Positions 8,696 to 19,821 of a stretch of DNA of 64,000 bases are shown here, piece after piece. Location of the stretch: NCBI RefSeq assembly GCF_034057115.1, contig NZ_CP139195.1, positions 1,736,001-1,800,000 on the forward strand, in the 5' to 3' direction. Source of the DNA: Pseudomonas sp. AN-1 (GTDB lineage Bacteria > Pseudomonadota > Gammaproteobacteria > Pseudomonadales > Pseudomonadaceae). The stretch's first letter is position 1. The number at the start of each line of letters is the position of its first letter. The notes below the pieces were generated by a model. It was not told where the DNA came from. It saw nothing but the letters and a program-made list of their open reading frames with translations, and did not search any database. The translations under genes were made by a program, and so were the position numbers.

Positions 8696-8722
8696 AAAAG
8701 GGCGGGATTGCCCCGCCCTTTT
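8696..8722 (-). terminator. Rho-independent terminator of ppsA
   Basis: AAAAGGGCGGG-ATTGC-CCCGCCCTTTT is a perfect 11-bp stem with a 5-base loop, lying just past the ppsA stop. The A/T ends make it functional leftward. Confidence 0.88.
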
Positions 8723-8743
8723 CCTACCGCTTCAGGACCTTGC

Positions 8744-11110
<2,367 letters not shown>

Positions 11111-11276
11111 GGTGACCTCTCCCCTATGTGGTGTATGCGCAAACCGCATTCTGGTCGGGCCCTGCTTGTGGCCGAGCCCCGGAAAATAAGTGACAATGCC
11201 GCCGTACGGCACACCGGGCGCTCCTGCGCGTCCGTGGATCCAGCCGGGACAACTCCCATCGCAAGGCCAGGCGCCC

Positions 11277-12095
11277 ATGAAACGCACCGCTTTCTTCATC
11301 TCCGACGGCACCGGCATCACCGCCGAAACACTCGGCCAGAGTCTGCTGGCGCAGTTCGAGAACATCAACTTCCACAAACTGACCCGGCCGTACATCGATA
11401 CCGTGGAAAAAGCCCGTGCGATGGTACAACAAATCAACGCCGCTGCCGAGGCGGACGGCGTGCGGCCGATCATCTTCGACACCATCGTCAACCGCGACAT
11501 CCGCGAGGTGCTGTCGCACTGCAACGGCTTCATGGTCGACATCTTCTCGACCTTCCTCTCGCCGCTGGAGCAGGAACTGGCCTCGCACTCCTCCTACTCG
11601 GTGGGCAAGTCGCACTCGATCGCGCACAACCCCAACTACATGGAGCGCATCGACTCGGTGCACTTCGCCCTCGACAACGACGACGGCGCCCGCACCCACT
11701 ACTACGGCAAGGCCGACCTGATCCTGGTCGGCGTGTCGCGCTGCGGCAAGACCCCCACCTGCCTGTACATGGCCCTGCAGTACGGCATCCGCGCCGCCAA
11801 CTACCCGCTGACCGAGGACGACATGGAGCGCCTGCAGCTGCCTGCCGCCCTCAAGGAGCACAAGGGCAAGCTGTTCGGCCTGACCATCGATCCCGACCGC
11901 CTGGCGGCGATCCGCAACGAGCGCAAGCCCAACAGCCGCTACGCCAGCTACGCCCAGTGCGAGTTCGAGGTCCGCGAGGTGGAGAGCCTGTTCCGCCGCG
12001 AGAACATCCCGTTCATCAATTCCACGCACTTCTCGGTGGAGGAAATCGCCGCCAAGATCCTGGTGGAAAAGGGCGTCGAACGCCGCCTCAAGTAA
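11277..12095 (+). CDS. ppsR: PEP synthase regulatory protein (bifunctional kinase/pyrophosphorylase)
   Basis: PpsR uses ADP to phosphorylate a threonine next to the catalytic histidine of PpsA, inactivating it, and uses Pi to reverse this by phosphorolysis. The 272-aa protein starts [13 protein letters not shown] at the ATG 11277 and has the P-loop-like GVSRCGKT at residues 152-159. The in-frame upstream extension from about 11190 lacks family similarity and overlaps the promoter region. The partner is present: Thr416-Cys-free context GGRTCH of the adjacent ppsA carries the Thr before the active His. The 166-bp divergent gap holds both promoters and the 10-bp palindrome GCCGTACGGC (11201-11210). 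Confidence 0.95.
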   Translation: MKRTAFFISDGTGITAETLGQSLLAQFENINFHKLTRPYIDTVEKARAMVQQINAAAEADGVRPIIFDTIVNRDIREVLSHCNGFMVDIFSTFLSPLEQELASHSSYSVGKSHSIAHNPNYMERIDSVHFALDNDDGARTHYYGKADLILVGVSRCGKTPTCLYMALQYGIRAANYPLTEDDMERLQLPAALKEHKGKLFGLTIDPDRLAAIRNERKPNSRYASYAQCEFEVREVESLFRRENIPFINSTHFSVEEIAAKILVEKGVERRLK

Positions 12096-12118
12096 CTCCG
12101 GCAGGTTCGACGGCACCG

Positions 12119-12155
12119 AAGGAAAAGGCCCGAAACCCGGGCCTTTTCCTTTTTT
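12119..12155. terminator. Bidirectional terminator (ppsR / prpF)
   Basis: GGAAAAGGCCCG and CGGGCCTTTTCC form a long stem followed rightward by TTTTTT (12149 on). It lies between the convergent ends of ppsR and prpF. Confidence 0.9.
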
Positions 12156-12173
12156 GCAGCGCAGGCGCGTCGC

Positions 12174-13352
12174 TTAGAAGACGTCGCCCGGCACGCGGAC
12201 GAAGCCTTCCATCAGCACGCGGGCGCTGCGGCTCATCACCGCCTTGGTGGCGGTCCACTCGCCGCCCACGATCTCGGCCGCCGCGCCGACGCGCAGGGTG
12301 CCGGACGGATGGCCGAAGGTGACCGCGTCGCGCTGGCCGCCACCGGCCGCCAGGTTGACCAGGGTGCCCGGCACCGCCGCGGCGGTGGCGATGGCGACCG
12401 AGGCGGTGCCCATCATGGCGTGGTGCAGCTTGCCCATCGACAGCGCGCGCACGCAGCAGTCGATCTCGCCGGCGGCCACGGTCTTGCCGCTGGAGGCGAC
12501 GTAGTCGGTGGCCGGCGCGACGAAGGCGATCTTCGGCGTGTGCTGGCGGGCAGCCGCTTCGGCGATGTCGGCGATCAGGCCCATCTTCAGCGCGCCGTAG
12601 GCACGCATGGTCTCGAAGCGGGCCAGCGCCTCGGCGTCGGCGTTGATGTCCTTCTGCAGCTCGGTGCCGGTGTAGCCGATGTCGGCGGCGTTGACGAAGA
12701 TGGTCGGGATGCCGGAGTTGATCATGGTGGCCTTGAAGGTGCCGACGCCCGGCACTTCCAGGTCGTCCACCACGTTGCCGGTGGGGAACATCGAACCTTC
12801 GCCGTCGGCCGGATCCATGAACTCGATGACCACCTCGGCGGCCGGGAAGGTCACGCCGTCCAGTTCGAAGTCGCCGGTTTCCTGCACCTGGCCGTCGGTG
12901 ATCGGCACGTGGGCAATGATGGTCTTGCCGATGTTCTTCTGCCAGATGCGCACGGTGCAGATGCCGTTCTGCGGGATACGCGCAGCATCGACCAGACCGC
13001 CGGCGATGGCGAAGGCGCCGACCGCCGCGGTCAGGTTGCCGCAGTTGCCGGACCAGTCGACGAACGCCTTGTTGATCGCCACCTGACCGAACAGGTAGTC
13101 GACGTCATGCTCCGGCTGCTCGCTCCTGGCGACGATCACGGTCTTGGAGGTGCTGGAGGTCGCGCCACCCATGCCGTCGATCTGCTGGCCGTACGGATCG
13201 GGGCTGCCGATCACCCGCAGCAGCAGCTTGTCGCGGGCCTCGCCCGGCACCTGACAGGCCTGCGGCAGGTCCTGCAGACGGAAGAACACACCCTTGCTGG
13301 TGCCACCACGGATATAGGTGGCAGGAACGCGAATCTGGGGTACATGCGCCAT
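12174..13352 (-). CDS. prpF: 2-methylaconitate cis-trans isomerase PrpF
   Basis: PrpF isomerises the AcnD product (trans-2-methylaconitate) to the cis form used by aconitase in the 2-methylcitrate cycle. The 392-aa protein has the diaminopimelate-epimerase-like fold signatures YIRGGTSKGVFF (about 13-24), WSGNCGNLTAAVGAF (about 99-113) and LHHAMMGTASVA. It starts MAHVPQIRVPATY at 13352, 106 bp after acnD. It is last in the operon. No prpD follows; the next gene downstream is the convergent ppsR. Confidence 0.95.
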   Translation of the reverse strand: MAHVPQIRVPATYIRGGTSKGVFFRLQDLPQACQVPGEARDKLLLRVIGSPDPYGQQIDGMGGATSSTSKTVIVARSEQPEHDVDYLFGQVAINKAFVDWSGNCGNLTAAVGAFAIAGGLVDAARIPQNGICTVRIWQKNIGKTIIAHVPITDGQVQETGDFELDGVTFPAAEVVIEFMDPADGEGSMFPTGNVVDDLEVPGVGTFKATMINSGIPTIFVNAADIGYTGTELQKDINADAEALARFETMRAYGALKMGLIADIAEAAARQHTPKIAFVAPATDYVASSGKTVAAGEIDCCVRALSMGKLHHAMMGTASVAIATAAAVPGTLVNLAAGGGQRDAVTFGHPSGTLRVGAAAEIVGGEWTATKAVMSRSARVLMEGFVRVPGDVF

Positions 13353-13458
13353 GGGAATCTCGTCCTCATGAGACCGCGCCGCCGGACGGCGGCGCGGGGA
13401 TGGAAGTGCGCGGACTGCCGGCCCGGCCGCCGTGCGCGGACCGGACCGGCAGGAGCGA

Positions 13459-16062
13459 TCAGGCCTGGCCGAGGAAGTCCTTGGCGAAACGCTGCAGCAC
13501 GCCGCCGGCCTGGTACACGCTGACTTCGGCGGCGGTGTCGAGGCGGCAGGTCACCGGCACGCGGGTTTCTTCGCCAGTGCGCTTGCGGATGACCAGGGTC
13601 AGGTCGCAGCGCGGCGACAGCTCGCCCTCGATGTCGTAGGTCTCGGTGCCGTCGAGGCCGAGGGTCAGGCGGGTGGTGCCCGGCTTGAACTCGACCGGCA
13701 ACACGCCCATGCCGACCAGGTTGGTACGGTGGATGCGCTCGAAGCCTTCGGCGACGATCACTTCCACGCCGGCCAGGCGCACGCCCTTGGCCGCCCAGTC
13801 GCGCGAGGAACCCTGACCGTAGTCGGCACCGGCGACGATGATCAGGTTCTGCTTGCGGTTCATGTAGGTTTCGATGGCTTCCCACATGCGCATGACCTGG
13901 CCTTCCGGCTCGACGCGGGCCAGCGAGCCCTTCTTCACCTGGCCGTCGACCACGCACATCTCGTTGACCAGCTGCGGGTTGGCGAAGGTGGCGCGCTGGG
14001 CGGTCAGGTGGTCGCCGCGGTGGGTGGCGTAGGAGTTGAAGTCCTCCTCCGGCAGGCCCATCTTGGCCAGGTACTCGCCGGCCGCCGAGCTGGCCAGAAT
14101 GGCGTTGGACGGCGACAGGTGGTCGGTGGTGATGTTGTCCGGCAGGATCGCCAGCGGACGCATGCCCTTGAGGGTACGCTCGCCGGCCAGCGCACCTTCC
14201 CAGTACGGCGGACGGCGGATGTAGGTGGACATCGGGCGCCAGTCGTACAGCGGGCTCTTGGCTTCCTCGATGCTGCCCAGGTCGAACATCGGGATGTAGA
14301 CCTGCTTGAACTGCTCCGGCTTCACCGAGGCGGCGACGATGGCGTCGATCTCCTCGTCGGACGGCCACAGGTCCTTCAGGGTGATCGGGTTGCCGTTCGC
14401 ATCAAAGCCCAGCGCGTCCTTCTCGATGTCGAAGCGCACGGTACCGGCGAGGGCGTAGGCGACCACCAGCGGCGGCGAGGCCAGGAAGGCCTGCTTGGCG
14501 TACGGGTGGATACGGCCGTCGAAGTTGCGGTTGCCGCTCAATACGGCGGTGGCGTACAGGTCGCGGTCGATGATTTCCTGCTGGATCTGCGGATCCAGGG
14601 CGCCGGACATGCCGTTGCAGGTGGTGCAGGCATAGCCGACGATGCCGAAGCCGAGCTTCTCCAGCTCCGGCAGCAGGCCGGCCTCTTCCAGGTACAGCCT
14701 GGCGACCTTGGAGCCCGGGGCGAAGGAAGTCTTGACCCACGGCTTGCGCACCAGACCCAGCTCGTTGGCCTTCTTGGCCAGCAGGCCGGCGGCGACCACG
14801 TTGCGCGGGTTGGAGGTGTTGGTGCAGCTGGTGATGGCGGCGATGATCACCGCGCCGTCCGGCAGCAGGCCCTCGGCCTCTTCGGCGCGGGCGGCGGCCA
14901 GCTTGGCCTCGTCGGCGATGCCGCGCTCGTGCAGGGCCGAGGTCGGCAGGCGACGGTGCGGGTTGGACGGGCCAGCCATGTTGCGTACCACGCTGGACAG
15001 GTCGAACTCGAGCACGCGCTCGTATTCGGCGCCGGTCAGCGCGGAGGCCCACAGGCCGGTCTCCTTGGCGTACTGCTCGACCAGGGCGACCTGCTCCGGC
15101 TCGCGACCGGTCAGCTTGAGGTAGTCGATGGTCTGCTGGTCGATGTAGAACATCGCCGCGGTGGCGCCGTACTCCGGGCACATGTTGGAGATGGTGGCGC
15201 GGTCGCCGATCGACAGGCTGTCGGCGCCCTCGCCGAAGAACTCGACGTAGGCACCCACCACGCGCTCCTTGCGCAGGAACTCGGTCAGCGCCAGGACGAT
15301 GTCGGTGCAGGTGATGCCGGGCTGGTGCTTGCCGGTCAGCTTGACGCCGACGATGTCGGGCAGGCGCATCATGGACGGATGGCCGAGCATCACGGTCTCG
15401 GCTTCCAGGCCGCCGACGCCGATGGCGATCACGCCGAGGGCGTCGACGTGCGGGGTGTGCGAGTCGGTACCGACGCAGGTATCCGGGAAGGCCACGCCTT
15501 CGCGGGCCTGGATCACCGGCGACATCTTCTCCAGGTTGATCTGGTGCATGATGCCGTTGCCGGCCGGGATCACGTCGACGTTCTTGAATGCGGTCTTGGT
15601 CCACTCGATGAAGTGGAAACGGTCTTCGTTGCGGCGGTCTTCGATGGCGCGGTTCTTGGCGAAGGCGTCCGGATCGAAGCCCGGGGCTTCCACGGCCAGC
15701 GAGTGGTCGACGATCAGCTGGGTCGGCACCACCGGATTGACCTTGGAGGGGTCGCCGCCCTGTTCGGCAATCGCATCGCGCAGACCGGCCAGGTCGACCA
15801 GCGCGGTCTGACCGAGGATGTCGTGGCAGACCACGCGGGCCGGGTACCACGGGAAGTCCAGGTCACGCTTGCGCTCGATGATCTGCTTCAGCGAGTCGGT
15901 CAGCATGGCCGGCTCGCAGCGGCGCACCAGTTGCTCGGCCAGCACACGCGAGGTGTACGGCAGCTTGTCGTAGGCACCGGGCTGGATGGCTTCGACGGCC
16001 GCGCGGGTGTCGAAATAGTCCAGGCTGGTGCCGGCCAGTTGCTTGCGATATTCAGTATTCAT
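13459..16062 (-). CDS. acnD: Fe/S-dependent 2-methylcitrate dehydratase AcnD
   Basis: AcnD dehydrates 2-methylcitrate using an aconitase-type [4Fe-4S] cluster. The 867-aa protein has the aconitase layout: GTDSHTPHVDALG, cluster ligand regions [10 protein letters not shown] and GYACTTCNGMSG, then the swivel domain with [15 protein letters not shown] and [17 protein letters not shown] chose the ATG at 16060-16062 (MNTEYRKQLAGT) because the family begins there; an in-frame TTG 15 bases earlier would add MSLRP. It is placed between prpC and prpF, which distinguishes it from the housekeeping AcnA at 39402. Confidence 0.95.
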   Translation of the reverse strand: MNTEYRKQLAGTSLDYFDTRAAVEAIQPGAYDKLPYTSRVLAEQLVRRCEPAMLTDSLKQIIERKRDLDFPWYPARVVCHDILGQTALVDLAGLRDAIAEQGGDPSKVNPVVPTQLIVDHSLAVEAPGFDPDAFAKNRAIEDRRNEDRFHFIEWTKTAFKNVDVIPAGNGIMHQINLEKMSPVIQAREGVAFPDTCVGTDSHTPHVDALGVIAIGVGGLEAETVMLGHPSMMRLPDIVGVKLTGKHQPGITCTDIVLALTEFLRKERVVGAYVEFFGEGADSLSIGDRATISNMCPEYGATAAMFYIDQQTIDYLKLTGREPEQVALVEQYAKETGLWASALTGAEYERVLEFDLSSVVRNMAGPSNPHRRLPTSALHERGIADEAKLAAARAEEAEGLLPDGAVIIAAITSCTNTSNPRNVVAAGLLAKKANELGLVRKPWVKTSFAPGSKVARLYLEEAGLLPELEKLGFGIVGYACTTCNGMSGALDPQIQQEIIDRDLYATAVLSGNRNFDGRIHPYAKQAFLASPPLVVAYALAGTVRFDIEKDALGFDANGNPITLKDLWPSDEEIDAIVAASVKPEQFKQVYIPMFDLGSIEEAKSPLYDWRPMSTYIRRPPYWEGALAGERTLKGMRPLAILPDNITTDHLSPSNAILASSAAGEYLAKMGLPEEDFNSYATHRGDHLTAQRATFANPQLVNEMCVVDGQVKKGSLARVEPEGQVMRMWEAIETYMNRKQNLIIVAGADYGQGSSRDWAAKGVRLAGVEVIVAEGFERIHRTNLVGMGVLPVEFKPGTTRLTLGLDGTETYDIEGELSPRCDLTLVIRKRTGEETRVPVTCRLDTAAEVSVYQAGGVLQRFAKDFLGQA

Positions 16063-16097
16063 TGGGCGGAGACTCAATCGGTTAACGATCGTTTGTG

Positions 16098-16137
16098 GAA
16101 CCGGCAGGGGAGCCCCTCGTAGGGACTCCCCCGTTCC
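16098..16137 (-). other. Strong intercistronic hairpin between prpC and acnD
   Basis: On the transcribed strand GGAAC...GGGGAG...CCCT-ACG-AGGG...CTCCCC...GTTCC folds into a long stem with a few bulges and a 3-base loop, immediately after the prpC stop. No U-tract follows, so it is more likely an RNA-stability or partial-attenuation element than a full terminator. Confidence 0.5.
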
Positions 16138-16140
16138 AGA

Positions 16141-17268
16141 TCAGCGCTGCGCCAGCGGCGGCACGGCGCGCGGCTCGACGCCGATGTACTCGGCGCTCGG
16201 ACGAATGATGCGGTTGTTGGAACGCTGCTCGAACACGTGGGACGCCCAGCCGGTGACCCGCGAGCAGACGAAGATCGGGGTGAACAGCTTGGTCGGGATG
16301 CCCATGAAGTTGTAGGCAGACGCATGGTAGAAGTCGGCGTTGGGGAACAGTTTCTTCTGCTCCCACATGACCTTGTCGATGGCTTCGGAAACCGGGAACA
16401 GCACGGTGTCACCGACTTCCTCGGCGAGCAGCTTGGACCAGCCCTTGATCACCTCGTTACGCGGATCGGAGACGCTGTAGATGGCGTGACCGAAGCCCAT
16501 GATCTTGTCCTTGCGCGCCAGCATGGCCAGGGTGCCTTCGGTGGCCTCTTCCGGGGTGGCGAACTTCTCGATCATCTCCATCGCCGCCTCGTTGGCACCA
16601 CCGTGCAGCGGGCCGCGCAACGAGCCGATGGCGCCGGTGATGCAGGAGAACAGGTCGGACAGGGTCGAGGCGCACACGCGGGCGGTGAAGGTCGAGGCGT
16701 TGAACTCGTGCTCCGCGTAGAGGATCAGCGACACGTTCATCACCTTGCGGTGCAGCTCGCTCGGCGCCTTGCCGTGCAGCAGGGTCAGGAAGTGGCTGCC
16801 CAGATCCGGCGCGTCACTGGTGCACTCGATGCGCACGCCTTCGTGGCTGAAGCGGTACCAGTAGCACATGATTGCCGGGAAGGCGGCCATCAGGCGGTTG
16901 GCCTTCTCCAGCTGCTGCGCGAAGCTCTCTTCCGGCTCCAGGTTGCCGAGCATCGAGCAGCCGGTGCGCATGACGTCCATCGGGTGGGCGCTAGCCGGAA
17001 TGCGCTCGAGCACTTCCTTGAGGGCCTGGGGCAGGTCGCGCTGGGTCTGCAGCTGAGTCAGGTAGGCGTCCAGCTGGGCCTGGGTGGGCAGTTCGCCGTA
17101 GAACAGCAGGTGGGCGACTTCCTCGAACAGGCAGTCCTTGGCCAGCTCGCGCACGTCATAGCCGCGGTAGGTCAGGCCGGCACCTTCCTTGCCGACGGTG
17201 GACAGGGCAGTCTGTCCGGCGATCTGACCACGCAGACCAGCGCCACTCAGTACTTTTGCTTCAGCCAT
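16141..17268 (-). CDS. prpC: 2-methylcitrate synthase
   Basis: PrpC condenses propionyl-CoA with oxaloacetate to give 2-methylcitrate. The 375-aa protein is a short (type I) citrate-synthase-fold enzyme. The substrate-binding His lies in SLRGPLHGGANEAA (about 213-226), another active-site His in IMGFGHAIYSVSDPRN (about 252-268), and the catalytic Asp in FPNADFYHASAYN (about 305-318). The start MAEAKVLSGAGLRGQ is well conserved. It follows prpB after 93 bp, a gap containing a 7-bp hairpin, and precedes acnD. Confidence 0.96.
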   Translation of the reverse strand: MAEAKVLSGAGLRGQIAGQTALSTVGKEGAGLTYRGYDVRELAKDCLFEEVAHLLFYGELPTQAQLDAYLTQLQTQRDLPQALKEVLERIPASAHPMDVMRTGCSMLGNLEPEESFAQQLEKANRLMAAFPAIMCYWYRFSHEGVRIECTSDAPDLGSHFLTLLHGKAPSELHRKVMNVSLILYAEHEFNASTFTARVCASTLSDLFSCITGAIGSLRGPLHGGANEAAMEMIEKFATPEEATEGTLAMLARKDKIMGFGHAIYSVSDPRNEVIKGWSKLLAEEVGDTVLFPVSEAIDKVMWEQKKLFPNADFYHASAYNFMGIPTKLFTPIFVCSRVTGWASHVFEQRSNNRIIRPSAEYIGVEPRAVPPLAQR

Positions 17269-17319
17269 TGCGTTGTTCCTCTTTTCGAATTTTTAGACGG
17301 ATACAGCAACCAACAACAG

Positions 17320-17339
17320 GAGTCTCAATCGGGAGACTC
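17320..17339 (-). other. Short inverted repeat before prpC
   Basis: GAGTCTC-AATCGG-GAGACTC is a perfect 7-bp stem with a 6-base loop in the prpB-prpC gap. A related GAGACTCAATCGG stretch occurs again at 16069-16081, just before acnD. The role is unknown. Confidence 0.35.
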
Positions 17340-17361
17340 GAATCCTTCCATGCTGCTTTAG

Positions 17362-18270
17362 TTAGCATTCCCGCGGTTGGATCTTTTCCTGCTTCTTCTG
17401 GGCGAACAGCTCGTCGAGCTTGTCCTCGTAGGCGTGGTAGCCGAGGTATTTGTACAGATCGGCGCGGGTCTGCATGATCTCGACCACGTTCTTCTGGGTG
17501 CCCTGCTCGCGGATCGCCTGGTAGACCTTCAGCGCCGCGGCGTTCATCGCCCGGTAGGCGCCGCAGCAGTACAGCACCATGTCCACGTCGACCGAGGCCA
17601 GCTCGTCGCAGGTGAACAGCGGGGTGTGGCCGAACTCGGTGATGTTGGCGAGGATCGGCACGTTCACCGCGGCGCGGAACTGCTTGTACATCGGCAGCTC
17701 GGTCATCGCCTCGGGGAAGATCATGTCGGCGCCGGCCTCGACGTAGGCGCAGGCGCGGTCGATGGCGGCCTGCAGGCCCTCGCCGGCCAGCGCGTCGGTA
17801 CGCGCCATGATCACGAAGCTGTCGTCCTGACGGGCGTCGACGGCGGCCTTGATGCGGTCGACCATCTCCTCGGTGCTCACCACTTCCTTGCCCGGACGAT
17901 GGCCGCAGCGCTTGGTGCCGACCTGGTCCTCGATGTGCACGGCGGCCACGCCGACCTTCTCGAACGAGCGGATGGTGCGGGCGATGTTGAAGGCGCCGCC
18001 CCAGCCGGTGTCGATGTCGACCAGCACCGGCAGGGTGGTGGCATCGGTCAGGCGGCGGGCGTCGGTCAGCACGTCTTCCATGGTGCTGATGCCGAGATCG
18101 GGAATGCCCAGCGAGTTGGCGGCCACACCGCCCCCGGAGATGTACAGCGCCTTGAAGCCGGTGGCCTCGGCCATGCGCCCGGCGTAGGCGGTGATGGCAC
18201 CGACGATCTGCAGCGGGTTCTCGCTGGCGACGGCGTCGCGGAACTTCTGGCCGGGAGTCTTCTTGGTCAT
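17362..18270 (-). CDS. prpB: 2-methylisocitrate lyase
   Basis: PrpB cleaves 2-methylisocitrate to pyruvate and succinate, the last step of propionate catabolism. The 302-aa protein has the isocitrate-lyase/PEP-mutase TIM barrel with [13 protein letters not shown] (about 43-55), the metal-binding VDIDTGWGG and the catalytic-loop signature KRCGH (about 124-128). The ATG overlaps the TGA of the upstream GntR gene (ATGA at 18267-18270), indicating translational coupling of regulator and first enzyme. Confidence 0.96.
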   Translation of the reverse strand: MTKKTPGQKFRDAVASENPLQIVGAITAYAGRMAEATGFKALYISGGGVAANSLGIPDLGISTMEDVLTDARRLTDATTLPVLVDIDTGWGGAFNIARTIRSFEKVGVAAVHIEDQVGTKRCGHRPGKEVVSTEEMVDRIKAAVDARQDDSFVIMARTDALAGEGLQAAIDRACAYVEAGADMIFPEAMTELPMYKQFRAAVNVPILANITEFGHTPLFTCDELASVDVDMVLYCCGAYRAMNAAALKVYQAIREQGTQKNVVEIMQTRADLYKYLGYHAYEDKLDELFAQKKQEKIQPREC

Positions 18271-19001
18271 GACTTACCTCGTTGCTTGGCGTTCTTGGGG
18301 GAAGCGTCCTGGAAGTGACGCTCGACGTTGCGCTTGGATGCCGCGATGTGCCGGCGCATCAGCAGCTCGGCCAGCTCGCCGTCACGCTCGGCGATGGCGT
18401 CGAGAATGCGATGGTGCTCGGCGAAGGCCTGGCGCGGCCGGTTCGGCATGGTGGAGAACTGGATGCGGTACATGCGCACCAGCTGGTACAGCTCGTTGCA
18501 CAGCAGATTGGCCAGGGTGCGGTTGCCGCTGCCCTGGATGATCCGGTAGTGGAAGTCGAAATCGCCTTCCTGCTGGTAGTAGCCGCGGCCCGCCTGGAAC
18601 GCCTCGTCGCGCTCGTGGGTGTCGAGCACCCGGCGCAGCTCGTCGATCTCCGCCTCGCTCATGCGCTCGGCGGCCAGGCGGCAGGCCATACCCTCCAGCG
18701 ACTCGCGGATCTCGTACAGCTCGAGCAGCTCGGCCGGGCTCAGCGACACCACCCGCGCACCGGCATGCGGCACGCGCACCAGCAGGCGCTGGCCTTCCAG
18801 GCGGCGGATCGCCTCGCGCAGCGGTCCGCGACTGATGCCGTAGGCGCGCGCCAGCTCCGGCTCGGAAATCTTGCTGCCCGGGGCGATCTCGCCGCGCACG
18901 ATGGCCGACTGGATGCAGCGGAACACGTGGTCGGAGAGAGTTCCGGACTCCTCGTCCGCCAGCAGGCTTTCGGCAAGGGCTTCGCTCATGATTGTCGACA
19001 T
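18267..19001 (-). CDS. GntR-family (FadR/VanR-type) regulator of the 2-methylcitrate operon
   Basis: This 244-aa transcription factor has an N-terminal winged helix ([26 protein letters not shown], recognition segment [17 protein letters not shown], about residues 30-75) and an all-helical FCD effector-binding domain with the metal-type residues of the family (about 95-225). By position it should control prpB-prpC-acnD-prpF in response to a pathway intermediate; the effector is inferred. The start is uncertain: ATG at 19001 (MSTIMSE) or 18989 (MSEALAE). Neither has a clear Shine-Dalgarno. The palindrome-like ATTGTCGACAT overlaps this start, suggesting autoregulation. Confidence 0.85.
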   Translation of the reverse strand: MSTIMSEALAESLLADEESGTLSDHVFRCIQSAIVRGEIAPGSKISEPELARAYGISRGPLREAIRRLEGQRLLVRVPHAGARVVSLSPAELLELYEIRESLEGMACRLAAERMSEAEIDELRRVLDTHERDEAFQAGRGYYQQEGDFDFHYRIIQGSGNRTLANLLCNELYQLVRMYRIQFSTMPNRPRQAFAEHHRILDAIAERDGELAELLMRRHIAASKRNVERHFQDASPKNAKQRGKS

Positions 19002-19002
19002 A
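18991..19002. promoter_or_regulatory. Imperfect operator copy at the GntR start codon
   Basis: ATTGTCGACATA matches 10 of 12 positions of the perfect palindrome at 19065-19076 and overlaps the probable GntR start. Two similar sites 74 bp apart (about seven helical turns) could allow looping repression of the prp promoter. Confidence 0.5.
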
Positions 19003-19064
19003 TCAACGATTCGGATGACCAAAAACTAGGGCAAACCCCATTTCATGTCAAACCCACTTAGACG

Positions 19065-19076
19065 ATTGTCGACAAT
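19065..19076. promoter_or_regulatory. Perfect palindromic operator candidate for the prp GntR regulator
   Basis: ATTGTCGACAAT is a perfect 12-bp palindrome 64 bp upstream of the GntR ATG, with the TTGT/ACAA half-sites common to FadR-subfamily operators. Binding by the adjacent regulator is inferred from location and symmetry. Confidence 0.6.
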
Positions 19077-19279
19077 TGGGTGATGGGCGCCCATCCCGTC
19101 ACGATTCTTGCGTGCCCCTGTCACAGGCCGTGCCAGAGTGGGCAGCCAGCCGGTACCGGCTGTCGCCCACCCCAGACCCGCGTGCTAGAATGCAGCCCGC
19201 CCGCGCGGCAGCCGGCCGAGCATCGCCGCCCGCTGCCGCCCCGCCCTTCGGCCCCATCACGCGCCATCGCACAGGACCT

Positions 19280-19816
19280 ATGAGACTCAAGCCCCTCGTC
19301 TTGCTACTCAGCCTGCTGATGCCCTGCAGCCTTAGCCTGGCTGCCGAAAAGACCGTCTACGGTCTCAACGAATATGCCCAGCTGCCGGAACTCGGCAGCG
19401 TTCTGGCTGCCAAACTCGACACCGGCGCCAAGACCGCCTCGCTCAGCGCGCGCAACATCAAGCGCTTCAAGCGCAACGGCGAGGCTTGGGTACGCTTCAA
19501 CCTCGGCACCGACGAGGACAGCGCGGCGCCGCTCGAGAAACCCCTGGCCCGCATCAGCAAGATCAAGCGCCGTGCCGGCGACTTCGATCCTGACGAGGGC
19601 AAGACCTACACGGCAAGGCCTGTGATCGAACTGGATGTCTGCATGGGCAACACGCTACGCACCATCGAAGTGAACCTGACCGACCGCAGCGCCTTCCAAT
19701 ACCCGCTACTGATCGGCTCCGAGGCGCTCAAGCGCTTCGGCGCCCTGGTAGACCCCAGCCTCAAGTACGCAGCCGGCAAGCCCGCCTGTTCCAACGTTGC
19801 ACACTCGAACGAGTAA
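19280..19816 (+). CDS. Secreted retropepsin-like (putative ATP-dependent zinc protease family) protein
   Basis: This 178-aa protein has a signal peptide (MRLKPLVLLLSLLMPCSLSLAA, about residues 1-22), so it is probably periplasmic. The mature part carries AKLDTGAKTASLSA, the D-T-G motif of retropepsin-like aspartyl proteases, in the family that databases often title ATP-dependent zinc protease. A second conserved block, VNLTDRSAFQYPLLIGSEALKRF with DPS, is typical of this family. It is the first of three close genes (5-bp gap to the next). The substrate is unknown; the cassette pairs it with a transglutaminase-like membrane protein and an ATP-grasp ligase. The ATG at 19280 is preferred over upstream in-frame starts because only it gives a clean signal peptide. 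Confidence 0.75.
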   Translation: MRLKPLVLLLSLLMPCSLSLAAEKTVYGLNEYAQLPELGSVLAAKLDTGAKTASLSARNIKRFKRNGEAWVRFNLGTDEDSAAPLEKPLARISKIKRRAGDFDPDEGKTYTARPVIELDVCMGNTLRTIEVNLTDRSAFQYPLLIGSEALKRFGALVDPSLKYAAGKPACSNVAHSNE

Positions 19817-19821
19817 ACTCG

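Noticed and set aside
11111-11542. N-terminal extension of ppsA by about 144 codons
   Set aside because: It overlaps ppsR on the other strand and lacks homology; the TTG at 11110 with a good ribosome site gives the family length.
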